Below are positions 23,501 through 30,156 of a stretch of 64,000 nucleotides of DNA, one piece after another. The number at the start of each line of letters is the position of its first letter. Positions within the stretch are counted from its first letter, which is position 1. A program made the translations under genes and the position numbers. Below the pieces are notes generated by a model. That model saw only the letters and a program-made list of their open reading frames with translations, ran no database searches and was not told the origin of the DNA. Source of the stretch: a virus; the IMG/VR virus record IMGVR_UViG_3300047553_000334, positions 1 to 64,000 of that record, one strand, 5' to 3'.

Positions 23501-24334
23501 TGGGCTGTCCAAGTACCTGTGCTTGGTAGGTTTGCTGGATTAGTCAAGCCAATAGCAGAAGCTGCATCTGTGGAAAACTATGGTCCGCTTGAAAAAATTG
23601 AAGCTGGATTTAATGGGCTTACAAAACAGCTTATTAAAAACAAGATTCACAATGGTGGACAGTTTATTATGAGTGCGTTTAGTGGGAAGACTTTTAAAGG
23701 ATTACCTGCAGGCGAACAAGACGCAGGTCTTAAGGTTGCTGTTGAAAATGATGTGCGAGCACCATTCTATTTCCATCCAACTGGATACTTGTTTCCACAA
23801 CAAAGTAAGTTGGCAATGGATACTATGACGCTTGCTCATCAAAGGGCGTATTATGATGACCTTTTGAAATTAGCTATCTATTCTGAAATGGCTAAGAAGG
23901 GTTTGAATGAACAGCAGATTATGCGTGAAGGTGGCGTATTACCATCTGTTCGTGTAAGTCGTCAAGCAGCAAATGAACTGTGGTGGAAAGGTACTGTTCC
24001 ACGTTTGCTTGGATTTAACGTAATGTATGAACCTTACGGATACAAGTACATAAACAAATTCCCAACGCAGTTTGGACAGAGTAGTACGACTCTTGGACGT
24101 ATCGCATACATGAGTAAGGATTGGTATAACTATCCAAATTTATTTGAGACTATGCGTGATCATCCTCGTCAATTGATTAGTGGTTGGCCAATACAGGATG
24201 TAAGTGGGCCATCTTTAGGATTCCCATCAAGTGAATCTCAAGCACGTTCCACACCACGCGAACGCATCAGGTTACCATTGAACAACGTTACACGAGCTTT
24301 GATTCAGTACAATAGCGACAATAGAGGCAAATAA
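11570..24334 (+). CDS. Giant 4254-aa virion protein with HExxH metalloprotease motif
   Basis: One uninterrupted 12.8-kb gene. Visible features in order: a helical N-terminus; Gly/Ala-rich hydrophobic stretches at about residues 295-365; an FFSSSP motif near 1217; long helical regions; a zinc-peptidase motif AHEISHHLFF at about residues 2317-2326 (H2318, E2319, H2322); two more FSSSP/FASTP-type motifs near 3462 and 3583, which look like domain junctions; a hydrophobic segment near 3605-3670; and a C-terminal helical region. The gene ends in TAATG overlap with the lysin. The layout resembles the large polyvalent proteins injected with phage DNA (named in work by Iyer, Aravind and colleagues). 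The protease motif is seen; ejection into the host is inferred. Confidence 0.8.
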   Translation: MPQTNSSRNRSVSDAYWKKRYQQAGVVPKAGGGVTVTKPTQRLGYEAPQDKQSWIQQNYIPITNLIQKGDTRVVSSQVLDIARSGFNSGYINQKQYDYIADNVERFRKALTTPVTSGGEQIPFTTLGQTGARGNFGEVQRSLKHSDLIRYNPDGSWEYDPRDANAAIRANVGRTQGLIKDANTNIFPDVGATAAGLLATVPLRVAKSFGYQPTFDENTFTGRVGRAAEGIEAGLSSFVPTVMSGISNRTRYAMSRAYGRTPEEAEQDAANLMMETPWYQVANAELAPAQTSPNFQLGSVLGMEAAAAVPSLYTSLGLLNAASSLGARVLSPFGSQASSIGRYAGIGAAVAAPPTITAFRDQLTGGQPGVREDIVSGVESFMDPVRTAQQRGTTESQMLGQQEFDPKGVYNTAAQRLGLFTMASGGAREMWRDVKNEAARGMFAFRGRLKETGNPFVAAKTGLAASVETEIGKAAAADLGFALTQPLGDIGRLVYSQTRFDKSKPVDVPKAEDLVIDTLLGLSASRPGKGAQWIFRGNPLERLEPKTMAIAAAVDTVNKQSPEINLLRQRIAELRGPDFKPNEADLRRVASELARTNSANLESLSRMDEIPEGIAIHRTPEEHIRAYVENPDSISVDVRSRYDNLIESMRGAKDKIDIEDGNPLNNLDILDNYRTDLATRRRRINELTKALLPEYEAMFKSMKSNKPVERTPAKYYGLKRGDGTMLVFTSDFESARIVPEHDSPDIQMLGPNYYGESSSRELTAERTAFHRSVVALRETPITLDGVEGVPIAFTGNSIYLKDSLGNVRAYTADKLLDAQRKAKSEGKNELVQQIQDVIDVVNESNKLYREGKISTFQSDGRVSVLTRDRAVRDSRFQVPLIDSPDDSRGRLIDRQNGYGIVQSDTGMYYIVPEIDLRGSDGEIYPVENELDDIHITDLDTENNRITVFLPNVDTGESFPLTLQLTPDQVQAFKNDGVPPDAYEFFREAMDMAEPFKRQVGDIVTIESKYLDGTTASRRYVIVQANADHGVGLPIDNLTGTEPSMVIFDHSGLKVERTNTEFLLREMQNAQRISGYDPTSDRPTDDPLGNIFKYAFWLSNRNTDTTVPVKLVPAIVNATAEELPSILHGHILSSLDDTGLLQNVVGSMREWLAKNPDSAGDFEFIVNQALATELSKGSADVSALALGHLTNIARNADLNDLVDLLIGRFDDEKEVSGETFFSSSPRRIGRSQGQFQIMLSAVNMINSFIRRKGRITDERLTKIITNFLGTNPSFEGNLENAITTIKRLAQLSSSINHLAYGVISEKGAIWMMEKLSALPHEVQVLSALLPFDGVRDIYQDDFGNWFASKEKYDAAVQRARELYADAASRGESGIDDLRSAMYDARLGFFFEIAAAGLEVTTRRPMVNVTDPRAVDVIRANAERASNAVNEMIKRVATAKLAVLSKRLQDNASADTPSVPVRLDELATASLLAAPDGVLHPEQIIDQNATEAAETSLVTMQSVIDNVRQQMDNIDAASVLPGVAVYTPDEATTVGTTALATAAKAHEGKLVLDASKQAFDALPPQVRDIVSSLASPLLWFSDVVRAIDRTGDDNLREALVFALMNAQGTEGASSLSIRLNTLFRTEEAFNRFNDFASVVYDKVNNTDTGRKTAVRGAMDQLLKLVDSMVGEEGTSLVDDAVAYYQGQNLNPILLKTFIELASKELIQSLISNATRVSPEAASDVLGSINTYVENNRERIRRAGAFVGDSAAKAEALRLIESGSTDGLRYLGFSFNGQRRTLIQDAVQSLVNNMSTRKYEGSAMAQAQALLNDARELARTVADFVLGDEGLAVGQDPASAYTPAVEVQSSSFIDALRGGMTFARTSTGPDTAPLLMAGNRAGLEKIILATLLDAANKAELNYESVDKALMEAVVGPEIAKKYFERLKQEDFVKRKIIFSREPVMRAAIIPGVDGRYTLPTGMARKELIEGQAMFNSYVTKMLNLLKPRDAQRFKDALAEYVNKKRAESGDQVFVFAMADLLAIAEGFNETRGVLFRASADASELSFGVTNKDAHNAAYKIKSRLASIVTDVERGVIPNRYDLADQFDNLGDATSFIDKFEAIDIYEPLPDDMVTMNDAEALGTLYSQMSRDNAYTDDQKKKFDTLAKSYRRVARSKDDSPAKVINRYSDARVVSANLAKVYDTYAARMATQKVSNDMKFNYDLDDYKALTALLGVNAEVQSKVMAATSVNEIFTEAVLDKDQQRQLVALRAAQLKQDFYNQHHKLFFAHEAMMNEMGYQRVADSARDVDGFITRTKIANATSSILFMAASKNFGKSALTVAHEISHHLFFSLPDAQQVRWLKAVIPPLNRDKSEKVVPEEELVHGYLNKQVDLLNGYSTLQDVYLFRRQTVEQFAGSKYTPEQIHNAKMILGELSATSLMNFILNSGVVHMPNDRVSIAEDLTSSLLNLQKVLAPIAKTLSSEFGPWAMVGDKPTNVFYYSPSSVVYESPKKTGVNRVFYPLKHGTYVQFINNIGKKFSSATRVVDIHDVIMANKEFIDGRSDKRQRLVDALSNVITDRDAVNEIVDKLIALKTENPRAEYGKHYRISLSGDKAFQKQADGTTEEQGYPVVGRVVGMAHERVTARFDRVRPFKLNGREWFISSKNKNDNSQWYGLNAYEKANGPTKLLQSGMRGDYGYVVESTAQIRLHTLFEGKDIDLGDNKMSRVDVPVRFIVGHDYIDTSQNFHLVGSGDAGNPAFMSIVYNMLAKIDQNVIQAAGQRTYEYELRINKALSEAMRTGDYSKWDETVTAPLALSMDKDIKNIIARTPVSEIQAVRQTATHAWLRNQSHSRSLYRWARNIKDEGTRSTVLGLIDRITEQHAFTVGESLSDSSITSATKRLQSVLKDGKGWYSFIPFSADKFAKNGMAPIVTAVHEQLFTSYDDLIRFYNEVKESRAELFASRDQTSLVPYLAQPTALTVAGETASTAGRSFAVEVDGVKVDSSSLIEQMFGLHVDNLDAAFQQFQMQWLGTQLTKWITENQSVVSGTNRSFSQRLAELYQGLMTGDPDAYTKSGLSKDFVIGGKQIDLDSALRLVAQAAGTPENFENGLRYYAGQSDIAIQFSAETGLKVVPHAVLDHIANKIFTNQDDMIRFMTAVAGDTSDTVSQSDVIRARNLFNTVEHIVRTDAKIRSSALRNWKSYELVKSDPNSYEVIIRSPDRDIAADEVGASKSGALYRVNMQTGKTHLVAESRRYDAQTNKWVETYENIQDIDDYLRYNWVRKPNETARRDPFAFDAKPRAIKLDAKQLFGFDDFLKVNDTLMALAGEYGVSHGVVNDEPVYFMLPISIAELAASEINIFDPDVPIRNAGMNIIKGTYDKKEKQWSFVDTSNNWQDANNYRSQMPMGLLEMVISPFDKSSAMTLTYDRQQEIAKHKMLQEEYHIAKLLLAKDRNVDNPQHSEFTKVGKQALFNSESDLMQDASTGTWFSSSPKFMDETPDNIPELRKPSALHVNDTEDPIIQSSMGVLDDLAADAKEKAFQVPQEVTFYRDPKTKGGMLQSGTKDKLVLQVSSDIYDKLVTDPLKGSQWETTVKDGQAITLDGADADVYFASTPKFVDTAYNVYAYGLKPLQDFFRGVLGLDLSAFAIQLGSMMVRAPYQTFKALVLSVPELFAGSSADIGLVLGSLWHGARQQRRLKGEGQWFNQSLNLDARYYDFIMNSVVDRFNQTNIGTTVSMSELIDDYYMQSSYSDWYKRSKANMIADPTKYKSIIDTPWESQRENVFSGGIMGTVVPGWRRAEMTRQLILDLAMLQQSLSAVKDARANQAKNKDRDISDSEVDKDIKAALTNLGKEIGIGSHARSKTQAPIWRALSNVVQYFMTAPSYTRNFNQFVGFTPFVGTKEKINEWSKIATQNGPAWLRGEVFDIESDLRHQNFETAWAEKRRIKYRNQAAITWGIIAALNAWVNFQQHQKNRPYEEEDKTSWMDIMSKRFGYVEVNDNWAVQVPVLGRFAGLVKPIAEAASVENYGPLEKIEAGFNGLTKQLIKNKIHNGGQFIMSAFSGKTFKGLPAGEQDAGLKVAVENDVRAPFYFHPTGYLFPQQSKLAMDTMTLAHQRAYYDDLLKLAIYSEMAKKGLNEQQIMREGGVLPSVRVSRQAANELWWKGTVPRLLGFNVMYEPYGYKYINKFPTQFGQSSTTLGRIAYMSKDWYNYPNLFETMRDHPRQLISGWPIQDVSGPSLGFPSSESQARSTPRERIRLPLNNVTRALIQYNSDNRGK

Positions 24335-25125
24335 TGAATAGTAACGAGTTAGCAAAAGCGTTCTTAGAAATTGCAAACAAATATGTTGGGGTTGCTGAAC
24401 AACCTCACGGCAGTAATCGTGGAACATTGATTGACAAATGGAATCTACAATGCAATGTTCCAGCAGGAAGTTTTTGGTGTTGTAGTTTTGTTTCTGGTGT
24501 TGGAAAGGAATTGCAGGACACACATGGTATTCAATGGCCGATTCCATTGACTGCAGATTGTGATGTTGTGTATGCATTTGCTAAGAGACGTCAATTGATT
24601 ACATCGTCTCCTAGCCCCGGAGATCTTTTCCTGTGCCACAAAGGTGATGATGCATATCACATTGGGATTGTAGATGTTGAAGGTAATGATGGTGTCATTG
24701 GTAGCATAGAAGGCAACAGTAATAATGATGGCAGCCGTAATGGTTATCAAGTAGCTCGACGTCCAAATGTATTTGGGAACAGATCGATAAGCACCTTAAA
24801 ATTTGTGCGATGGACTTCTCTTGTACAAGATAAAGATAACTGGGTTGTTAAGGTGGGAGGTAAACAGGTTGAGTGTATTAATCACGGCAACCGAGTTTAC
24901 GCTCCATTACGACAAACGTTGAATCTATTCTTTACACAACATGAAGTACTGGTAAACCTTAAGGCTACTGAAGATGGTGCAATGTGGGGTGATGACATTA
25001 TCCCTGCGCCACTTATCACTCGTGATGGCAAGAGATATATTGGCGTCAGGGATATTGCTATATGGATGCAATGCAATATTGCAATAAATGAAATAACTAA
25101 GACTGTTATTTTACTAAAGCCCTAA
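24334..25125 (+). CDS. CHAP-domain endolysin
   Basis: A 263-aa protein. Residues 1-155 form a CHAP amidase/peptidase domain: the catalytic Cys in SFWCCSFVS (C49, possibly C50), His in DAYHIGIVD (H109), and the following acidic/Asn positions in IEGNSN (E126-N128). The C-terminal 100 residues (WVVKVGGKQV, YAPLRQTLNLFF, YIGVRDIAIWMQ) look like a copper-amine-oxidase-N-type stalk domain, probably for wall or substrate binding. It cuts peptidoglycan cross-links for release or entry. No signal peptide is present, so export would need a holin or virion delivery. The gene is convergent with dnaB and overlaps it by 12 nt. Confidence 0.85.
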   Translation: MNSNELAKAFLEIANKYVGVAEQPHGSNRGTLIDKWNLQCNVPAGSFWCCSFVSGVGKELQDTHGIQWPIPLTADCDVVYAFAKRRQLITSSPSPGDLFLCHKGDDAYHIGIVDVEGNDGVIGSIEGNSNNDGSRNGYQVARRPNVFGNRSISTLKFVRWTSLVQDKDNWVVKVGGKQVECINHGNRVYAPLRQTLNLFFTQHEVLVNLKATEDGAMWGDDIIPAPLITRDGKRYIGVRDIAIWMQCNIAINEITKTVILLKP

Positions 25126-26484
25126 TAAGTCAAATTCTGAGAACTTGGCGTACCGGGGTTCAAAATCTAATAGGGATACTCCGGTGCGCCCGTTACGGTT
25201 CTTTGCAGTGATAATCTCTGCTTTATCAGTACCGTAATCCTCTTCTCCGTCTTGCTTGCGATCGTAGTATGCAGACCTATAGATAAACTGAATAACGTCT
25301 GCGTCTGATTCAATGTCTCCTGATTCACGTAAATCAGACATCATTGGACGCTTGTCTTGGCGTTGCTCTACTGCACGAGATAGAGATGACAATGCAATAA
25401 CCGGACAGTTAAACTCTCTGGCTATATCTTTCAGTCCACGACTGATAACACCAATGTCTCGCGTCCTGTTCTCAGACTTAACTGTAGCTGGCATACTAAT
25501 CATCTGAAGATAGTCAACTACTATTAATCCGACTGCTGCCTTTTTACGCATGTTCTTAGCGCCGTCTCGTATAGACTGCAATGTAACAGACTGGTCTGCC
25601 ATAACGTCTATAGTTAATGTCTTTGCAGTACGTGACGTTGTTGCCAAGCAGTCCATCTCGTGACTAGATAGTTTCTTGGTTTGTATGGCTTGACTATCCA
25701 CTCCACTATAGATGCTCAGCATACGTGCAGTTACCATGGCTTTAGACATCTCTGCGCTAACAACCAAGACGCCAGTACGCTGCTCTAAATTACGTAAAGC
25801 TACTGCTGCATTCCATGCATACTGCAATCCTAAACTAGACTTACCCATAGATGGTCGTCCGCCAACAATAATCAGTTCTCCGTCTCTCCATCCACCAGTA
25901 ATGTGATCTATGTCAGTAAAGCCACTGCTAATACTGAAGTCAATCTTGTCTTCTTTTCTGTTGATTGCCGTATGAGTTAGATCAAAAATTAACTGAGATA
26001 AATCATCAGTTGCCTTTCCGGATTGAGTAAACGTAACAGAGTTATTTAAATCAGTGACAATAGAATCAACAGGATCCTCACCTATAGATGCACGTTTACT
26101 TGCATACTCAGCAGCAAAAATGATCTCTCTACGCTTATGGTATTCCCATACAATGTCAGCATAACTGTTGCAGTGGCCTGTTGTAGGCAGTAGTTCCGCA
26201 CATTGCATGATGTATCCCAGTCCACCACATGACTCCAGTGCGTTTCTCTTTGTTAGTTCTTCATTGACTGTGACAATGTCAATCTCTTTTCCTGAATCAT
26301 CTATCGCCTTATAAGCATCCCAGATTAGACTGTGTGCAACGCGATAGAACATTGACTTATCTATGCGCTGCATGTCTTTGAATAACTTATTACCACCTAA
26401 AAGAATAGATGCTATGAGCGATTGCTCGCTCATAACATCTGATGGGATTTCAATATTGAAGCCTAAGCTTTTATTGTTGTTCAT
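25114..26484 (-). CDS. dnaB: Replicative DNA helicase, DnaB family
   Basis: A 456-aa protein, the normal length for DnaB. An N-terminal helical domain (residues 15-130) is followed by a RecA-like domain with Walker A GRPSMGKSS (209-217), Walker B LIVVDYLQMIS (320-330), and the later SSLSRAVEQR and DLRESGDIESDAD motifs. It unwinds the fork 5'-3' on the lagging strand. It is the last gene of the minus-strand operon and overlaps the upstream loader-like gene by 14 nt. Since no phage polymerase or primase is seen, this helicase is probably the link to the host replisome. Confidence 0.95.
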   Translation of the reverse strand: MNNNKSLGFNIEIPSDVMSEQSLIASILLGGNKLFKDMQRIDKSMFYRVAHSLIWDAYKAIDDSGKEIDIVTVNEELTKRNALESCGGLGYIMQCAELLPTTGHCNSYADIVWEYHKRREIIFAAEYASKRASIGEDPVDSIVTDLNNSVTFTQSGKATDDLSQLIFDLTHTAINRKEDKIDFSISSGFTDIDHITGGWRDGELIIVGGRPSMGKSSLGLQYAWNAAVALRNLEQRTGVLVVSAEMSKAMVTARMLSIYSGVDSQAIQTKKLSSHEMDCLATTSRTAKTLTIDVMADQSVTLQSIRDGAKNMRKKAAVGLIVVDYLQMISMPATVKSENRTRDIGVISRGLKDIAREFNCPVIALSSLSRAVEQRQDKRPMMSDLRESGDIESDADVIQFIYRSAYYDRKQDGEEDYGTDKAEIITAKNRNGRTGVSLLDFEPRYAKFSEFDLLGL

Positions 26485-26899
26485 TGATTTCGTTGGTTAA
26501 CCTTACAAGTAATATTTCACTGATGATTTCTGCAAGTTGCTGTCCTTTGACTGGTGGCTCCACTCTCCAAGCACGTAAACCACCAGTCTTTTTTAGCACT
26601 AGCACAACAGTAGGATGAAGCTTGTTTGGATCAAGTCCAATCCTGATTGCCTCGGATATGTCATGAATAACCATATGTGGTTGTGCATCTCCGTACTTCT
26701 CTATAGCAATATTGAGTAGTACCTCTGATGGTGTGGGTCGGAACTTACACCTAGTTAAAATGCGTTGCATCCCACGCTTGATGTCTTCATCTCCAATGTT
26801 GTTTACAGCAACTCTGTAAACGGTCTCACTTGTGTCATTCCAAGGTATAGAACTTGGTAACTGCGAGAGAACAGCCAGTAATTTATCAGTCAACGTCAT
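26471..26899 (-). CDS. Possible helicase loader / DnaB-associated protein
   Basis: A 142-aa, mainly helical protein. Near residue 50 it has CKFRPTPSEVLL, the phenylalanine/arginine-proline pattern shared by phage helicase loaders and loader-inhibitors. It lies directly between an initiator-like gene and dnaB, with 14-nt overlaps on both sides, the usual place of a loader. It has no Walker motif, so it would be the ATPase-free type that holds DnaB rather than an AAA+ loader. The identity is an inference from motif and order. Confidence 0.55.
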   Translation of the reverse strand: MTLTDKLLAVLSQLPSSIPWNDTSETVYRVAVNNIGDEDIKRGMQRILTRCKFRPTPSEVLLNIAIEKYGDAQPHMVIHDISEAIRIGLDPNKLHPTVVLVLKKTGGLRAWRVEPPVKGQQLAEIISEILLVRLTNEINEQQ

Positions 26900-27599
26900 C
26901 GAACCATGCCTCTACTTTCTTTTGTATATCTGATGAAACCTGTGTTGGTTGTGCGTATGTATCCCAATGCTTCCATAGTGATCGCACGGTTACCATTTCT
27001 GGCTTCCACTTTCCTAACAACTCTTTTGTACGAATATACACATCGTCACTTGTCACACCTGCCTTATGCATTTGCCAAATAGTGAGTCGCACATCCTTCC
27101 ATTCTTTATCAGTAACATTCAATAACTCAAGTGTCGGTAACTTGTATCTAGCAATTTTAAACTGCTTATACAATGCAAACGCAGGGTCATCTTCTTTTGC
27201 TGCATCCTTTTGTATTTGCTTGACTGCTTGAACTTTTACGTCTTCTGCGTGTACTACTGAATCAGGAAACAGCTTATAGCCATTGCTTGATGTTCTCCCG
27301 TTGGGAGATGTTCTTGCATTGATTGCTAGTAATCTTTTGCCGTTAATCTGCATACCGCATAGATACTTAAGGGCAGTCTTGACTGTTGCTTCTGAAAGAC
27401 CTGTGCATTCAACTATGCGTCCTATGCTAGGCCAGCAATATCCCTCGTTGTCAACGTGCATGACAATGACCATAAACACGACAAACCCTGACGGAGTGAA
27501 TGTAGCTATGTGGTCAACAAGTGATCGGTCCACCTGAACAAAGCCAGACGACTTTTCACCGGACAAGCCAAATGACTTGCCGTTAAATACAGTAATCAT
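26886..27599 (-). CDS. DnaD-like replication initiation protein (winged helix)
   Basis: A 237-aa protein. Residues 35-85 form a winged-helix DNA-binding domain (GYCWPSIGRIVECTGLSEAT with a following recognition helix). A basic linker follows, and then a helical C-terminal half (KEWKDVRLTIWQMHKAG) of DnaD/DnaB2 character. It precedes the loader-like gene and dnaB, so an origin-binding role that recruits the loader and helicase is the natural reading. The ribosome site is AGGAA, 8 nt from the ATG. Confidence 0.65.
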   Translation of the reverse strand: MITVFNGKSFGLSGEKSSGFVQVDRSLVDHIATFTPSGFVVFMVIVMHVDNEGYCWPSIGRIVECTGLSEATVKTALKYLCGMQINGKRLLAINARTSPNGRTSSNGYKLFPDSVVHAEDVKVQAVKQIQKDAAKEDDPAFALYKQFKIARYKLPTLELLNVTDKEWKDVRLTIWQMHKAGVTSDDVYIRTKELLGKWKPEMVTVRSLWKHWDTYAQPTQVSSDIQKKVEAWFDDVD

Positions 27600-27608
27600 T
27601 GTAAATTC

Positions 27609-28229
27609 CTATTGGTTATATGGGCATTGATCGCAGTATCTGATTCGCTTGACATCATCCTCTTCTGCCAGCTTAGTAAGACCTGCGTCATATATTTCTT
27701 GTAGTGGTATTGGTGTTGTGCTGATTAAAGATAACGCCTTATTGACGTCATCGACTGACCAGCCTGACGGTATCTCTACTGCCTTAAGTTGTTTCTTTGG
27801 TTCTTCTTCTTTATCTCCCTTGAGTTCTCTTTCAAATTCTGTGATTGTTATTCCTCTTGCTTTTGCTGATTCAAGAATTTGTTTTTGCTGCTCGGTCCCC
27901 ATATGTGCAACAAGCCTATGATGAGTCCAACTGAGACCTGCAACCCTGTTGCTAATAGGAACATTGTTAGAAACCCAACTCCAGTTAGCAAGGCTTTGAT
28001 AAGCGTAACCAGTAGCGTCCATTGCTTGTGAGTACTTCTCACCATAACGTTTTTGTCCATAGTTTAATGCGTCTCCAATGGAGAACTGAATACCTGTAGA
28101 TAACTGTTGGAGTGTAGACATAAGGCGCAGCCACTGATCGTATTCAATATCGTGGTTGAAATATAAACCTACATCAGTAACGCTAACTGCATCTGGGATG
28201 CTACCTATGTAAACTAATTCGTCTGCCAT
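27609..28229 (-). CDS. Conserved phage protein with GDxLNYGQKRYGEKY motif
   Basis: A 206-aa protein. I chose the ATG at 28229, preceded by AAAGGAAAGAG, not a GTG 30 nt upstream that lies inside a terminator stem. Residues 40-95 carry FSIGDALNYGQKRYGEKY, followed by a helix with SLANWSWVS and LSWTHHRLVA. I know this arrangement from many phage and plasmid hypothetical proteins, some next to ParB- or repressor-like genes. The extreme C-terminus has a CDQC pair, possibly metal-binding. It sits between the recombination and initiation genes. DNA binding is likely but unproven. Confidence 0.7.
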   Translation of the reverse strand: MADELVYIGSIPDAVSVTDVGLYFNHDIEYDQWLRLMSTLQQLSTGIQFSIGDALNYGQKRYGEKYSQAMDATGYAYQSLANWSWVSNNVPISNRVAGLSWTHHRLVAHMGTEQQKQILESAKARGITITEFERELKGDKEEEPKKQLKAVEIPSGWSVDDVNKALSLISTTPIPLQEIYDAGLTKLAEEDDVKRIRYCDQCPYNQ

Positions 28230-28251
28230 TCTCTTTCCTTTGTTGGGACAA

Positions 28252-28279
28252 AAGACCACGGATTATTATCCGTGGTCTT
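28252..28279 (-). terminator. Rho-independent terminator candidate
   Basis: Perfect 10-bp inverted repeat AAGACCACGG / CCGTGGTCTT with an 8-nt AT loop. In the minus direction it is followed by TTTTG. It lies after the gene ending at 28334 and before the gene starting at 28229, and would separate the recombination genes from the initiation genes or attenuate read-through. Confidence 0.75.
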
Positions 28280-28333
28280 CCATTTGGTTGTTGTTGGCTT
28301 CTGTGTTGATATGGTTTCAGAAGCACTGCAATC

Positions 28334-28897
28334 TTACTCCTCGGTATCGTTTGCTGTCAATGCTTTGATAGTGATATTTTCTGTTGGATTCGAGATACAG
28401 AATACGTCAGGGTATTGCTCTACAAGCGTAAGTTGAATCTCTTTAGGTATCCTGCTTTTATACACCTTGTATTGCTGCACTACAGCATCACACGACAGTG
28501 GGATAACTTCAGCTGCTCTCTGCTCATCCATAATTGTAAACGACGCAGGGACTGTGCGGAAAGATACTTGACCCCACGGGCACTTCCATGTCTTTGCCTT
28601 GCCAGTGAGTTGTTTCTCTGCAAAGTCTGCAATTTGTTCGCCATAGCGACTTTTGAACCATTCGACTTTGCGTTCTTTCTCTCTGACAAGTTGCTTGCAT
28701 CGATCAACTACAGACTGCATAGCAAGTTGTTCTGCTTTAAGTTCTGTCTCATACTTGAGTAAGCGTTGCATTGCCAGAAGCACATCGTCTTCTGTGGTTA
28801 GTGTATCACCAAGCCAGCCATCGATAGGTCCAGCGTACTCACCTGTCTCGATGTCGTAATATGCGTCGCCGATAATATCAAACTTAGATTTGTCCAT
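28334..28897 (-). CDS. Gp157-like / Gam-like protein
   Basis: A 187-aa protein. A central coiled coil (residues 45-100, KYETELKAEQLAMQSVVDRC onward) is followed by a short beta segment, WGQVSFRTVPASFTI. This two-part layout is typical of the siphovirus Gp157 family, related in shape to Gam nuclease inhibitors. Such proteins are linked to phage recombination and to protection from host exonucleases. The next gene is an annealing protein, overlapping by 14 nt, which fits a recombination cassette. The family call is from memory of the pattern. Confidence 0.65.
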   Translation of the reverse strand: MDKSKFDIIGDAYYDIETGEYAGPIDGWLGDTLTTEDDVLLAMQRLLKYETELKAEQLAMQSVVDRCKQLVREKERKVEWFKSRYGEQIADFAEKQLTGKAKTWKCPWGQVSFRTVPASFTIMDEQRAAEVIPLSCDAVVQQYKVYKSRIPKEIQLTLVEQYPDVFCISNPTENITIKALTANDTEE

Positions 28898-29489
28898 TGA
28901 GTCCCTCTTCCTCTACTGCTAAAAATACTGCTTCTGCTTCTTCTGGTTTGTTGAATCCTTGTAGTACTTCTATAACTAACTTAAGGTTTTCTTCCGTAGT
29001 ATTTGTGTGTCCAGCAAGACGCTCAAACACACGTTTCATGTCAGATGGTGTAATGTCTTTACCCCAGATACGTTTGCACTCAAAAGCAAACTGCTTACCA
29101 GCAGTGAGTGTAGATGCCTTAGCTTGTTGTGGTGCATCAACAATACGTATGTCACCAGATGGTGTTATTGGTTCTTCTAGTTCCTGAGCAAACAATGTGC
29201 CATATCCACACAGAGCTAGTGCTCGTCCAATAGCGCCTGTCTCTGCTTTCTCTCGGTAATCTGCAAAGTGTTTCTCATGTTCAGTCTTGTGTGCTTTAGC
29301 AATTAGTCGTCCTGTTACATCCTGAATCTCAGCAGCAAATGTACAGTAGTCAGCGCCCGAAAGTTCGGGCACTGCATACGTCATGATTGTCCAGTCTGGA
29401 TGGTCTTCTCGAAACCATGCAATACGTGGAGCAACAGGCAAGTATTGCTTGCCTTTAAGATTTAGGAAATGGTCTTTGGGATTAAACAT
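28884..29489 (-). CDS. Rad52/Erf-like single-strand annealing protein
   Basis: A 201-aa protein. The start at 29489 has GGAG 6 nt upstream and an 8-nt overlap with the preceding stop, better than the in-frame start further up. Residues 15-100 hold YLPVAPRIAWFREDHPDW and then EKAETGAIGRALALCGYGT, the signature of the phage Rad52/Erf-type annealing superfamily. The C-terminal third is a mobile linker and a helical tail, probably for partner binding. It pairs complementary single strands during replication and recombination, and lies next to the Gp157-like and nuclease genes. Confidence 0.75.
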   Translation of the reverse strand: MFNPKDHFLNLKGKQYLPVAPRIAWFREDHPDWTIMTYAVPELSGADYCTFAAEIQDVTGRLIAKAHKTEHEKHFADYREKAETGAIGRALALCGYGTLFAQELEEPITPSGDIRIVDAPQQAKASTLTAGKQFAFECKRIWGKDITPSDMKRVFERLAGHTNTTEENLKLVIEVLQGFNKPEEAEAVFLAVEEEGLNGQI

Positions 29490-30156
29490 TCTCTTCTCCA
29501 AACAATTCTTCTTTTGCTTCATCACTAAGTGATGTAATAACAGACTTGCTAGTTGACGATGCCATCAACATGTCATAGATAGTCTCGTTGTTAATACCGT
29601 ATCTGTACTTATTACTTAGTACCCCAAGAGGCAGTGCTCCAAACATTGTGTAGTTATCTTTAGGTGAAAACATATCAACAACTTCATTGTGGTTACTGCC
29701 GATGATCGCACATATTTGTCCGTCAATATTGATAGTCTTGCAGTCTAGGTCATGCTTTGCATATTTTTGTGGATCTAACAAGACTGTAATCATGGTTGTC
29801 TCGTTAGGATATATGTGGTTGCCGTTAGCTGCGTATATGTTTGACGGTACGTAGTTATCACATCCGTACACATACATCGTTGTGCCGTTGTAACTAAGTG
29901 CTCTGAACTCATCTAGTACTGATTTCCATGTCATGATTTTTGGTTCGCGATTATTATTTGTAAAGTAATCAGGATCGTCGTTTACCTCTAGAAATATCTT
30001 GTCGCCGATGCGTGATGCAAACCACGACACCGTGTTGTCTTCTTCTGTATATGAAACATATGTTGTCTCGTACCATTTCTTTGGTATGTAAACATCCATT
30101 TGCTCTGGGTCTACAGGAAACAGGTAGCTCTTACGCCTACCGTTGTCTGAACTCAT
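29482..30156 (-). CDS. Hypothetical protein in recombination cassette
   Basis: A 224-aa protein, rich in Tyr, Asn and Asp, with a beta-rich N-terminal half and a short helical acidic tail (SDEAKEELFGEE). The ribosome site GAGGAG lies 10 nt before the ATG. It overlaps the upstream nuclease gene by 20 nt and the downstream annealing gene by 8 nt. I do not recognise a family or catalytic motif. Its place suggests a recombination accessory role. Confidence 0.65.
   Translation of the reverse strand: MSSDNGRRKSYLFPVDPEQMDVYIPKKWYETTYVSYTEEDNTVSWFASRIGDKIFLEVNDDPDYFTNNNREPKIMTWKSVLDEFRALSYNGTTMYVYGCDNYVPSNIYAANGNHIYPNETTMITVLLDPQKYAKHDLDCKTINIDGQICAIIGSNHNEVVDMFSPKDNYTMFGALPLGVLSNKYRYGINNETIYDMLMASSTSKSVITSLSDEAKEELFGEENV

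Noticed and set aside
28230-28259. Upstream GTG start for the 27609-28229 gene
   Set aside because: It lies inside the terminator stem; the ATG at 28229 has a strong ribosome site.
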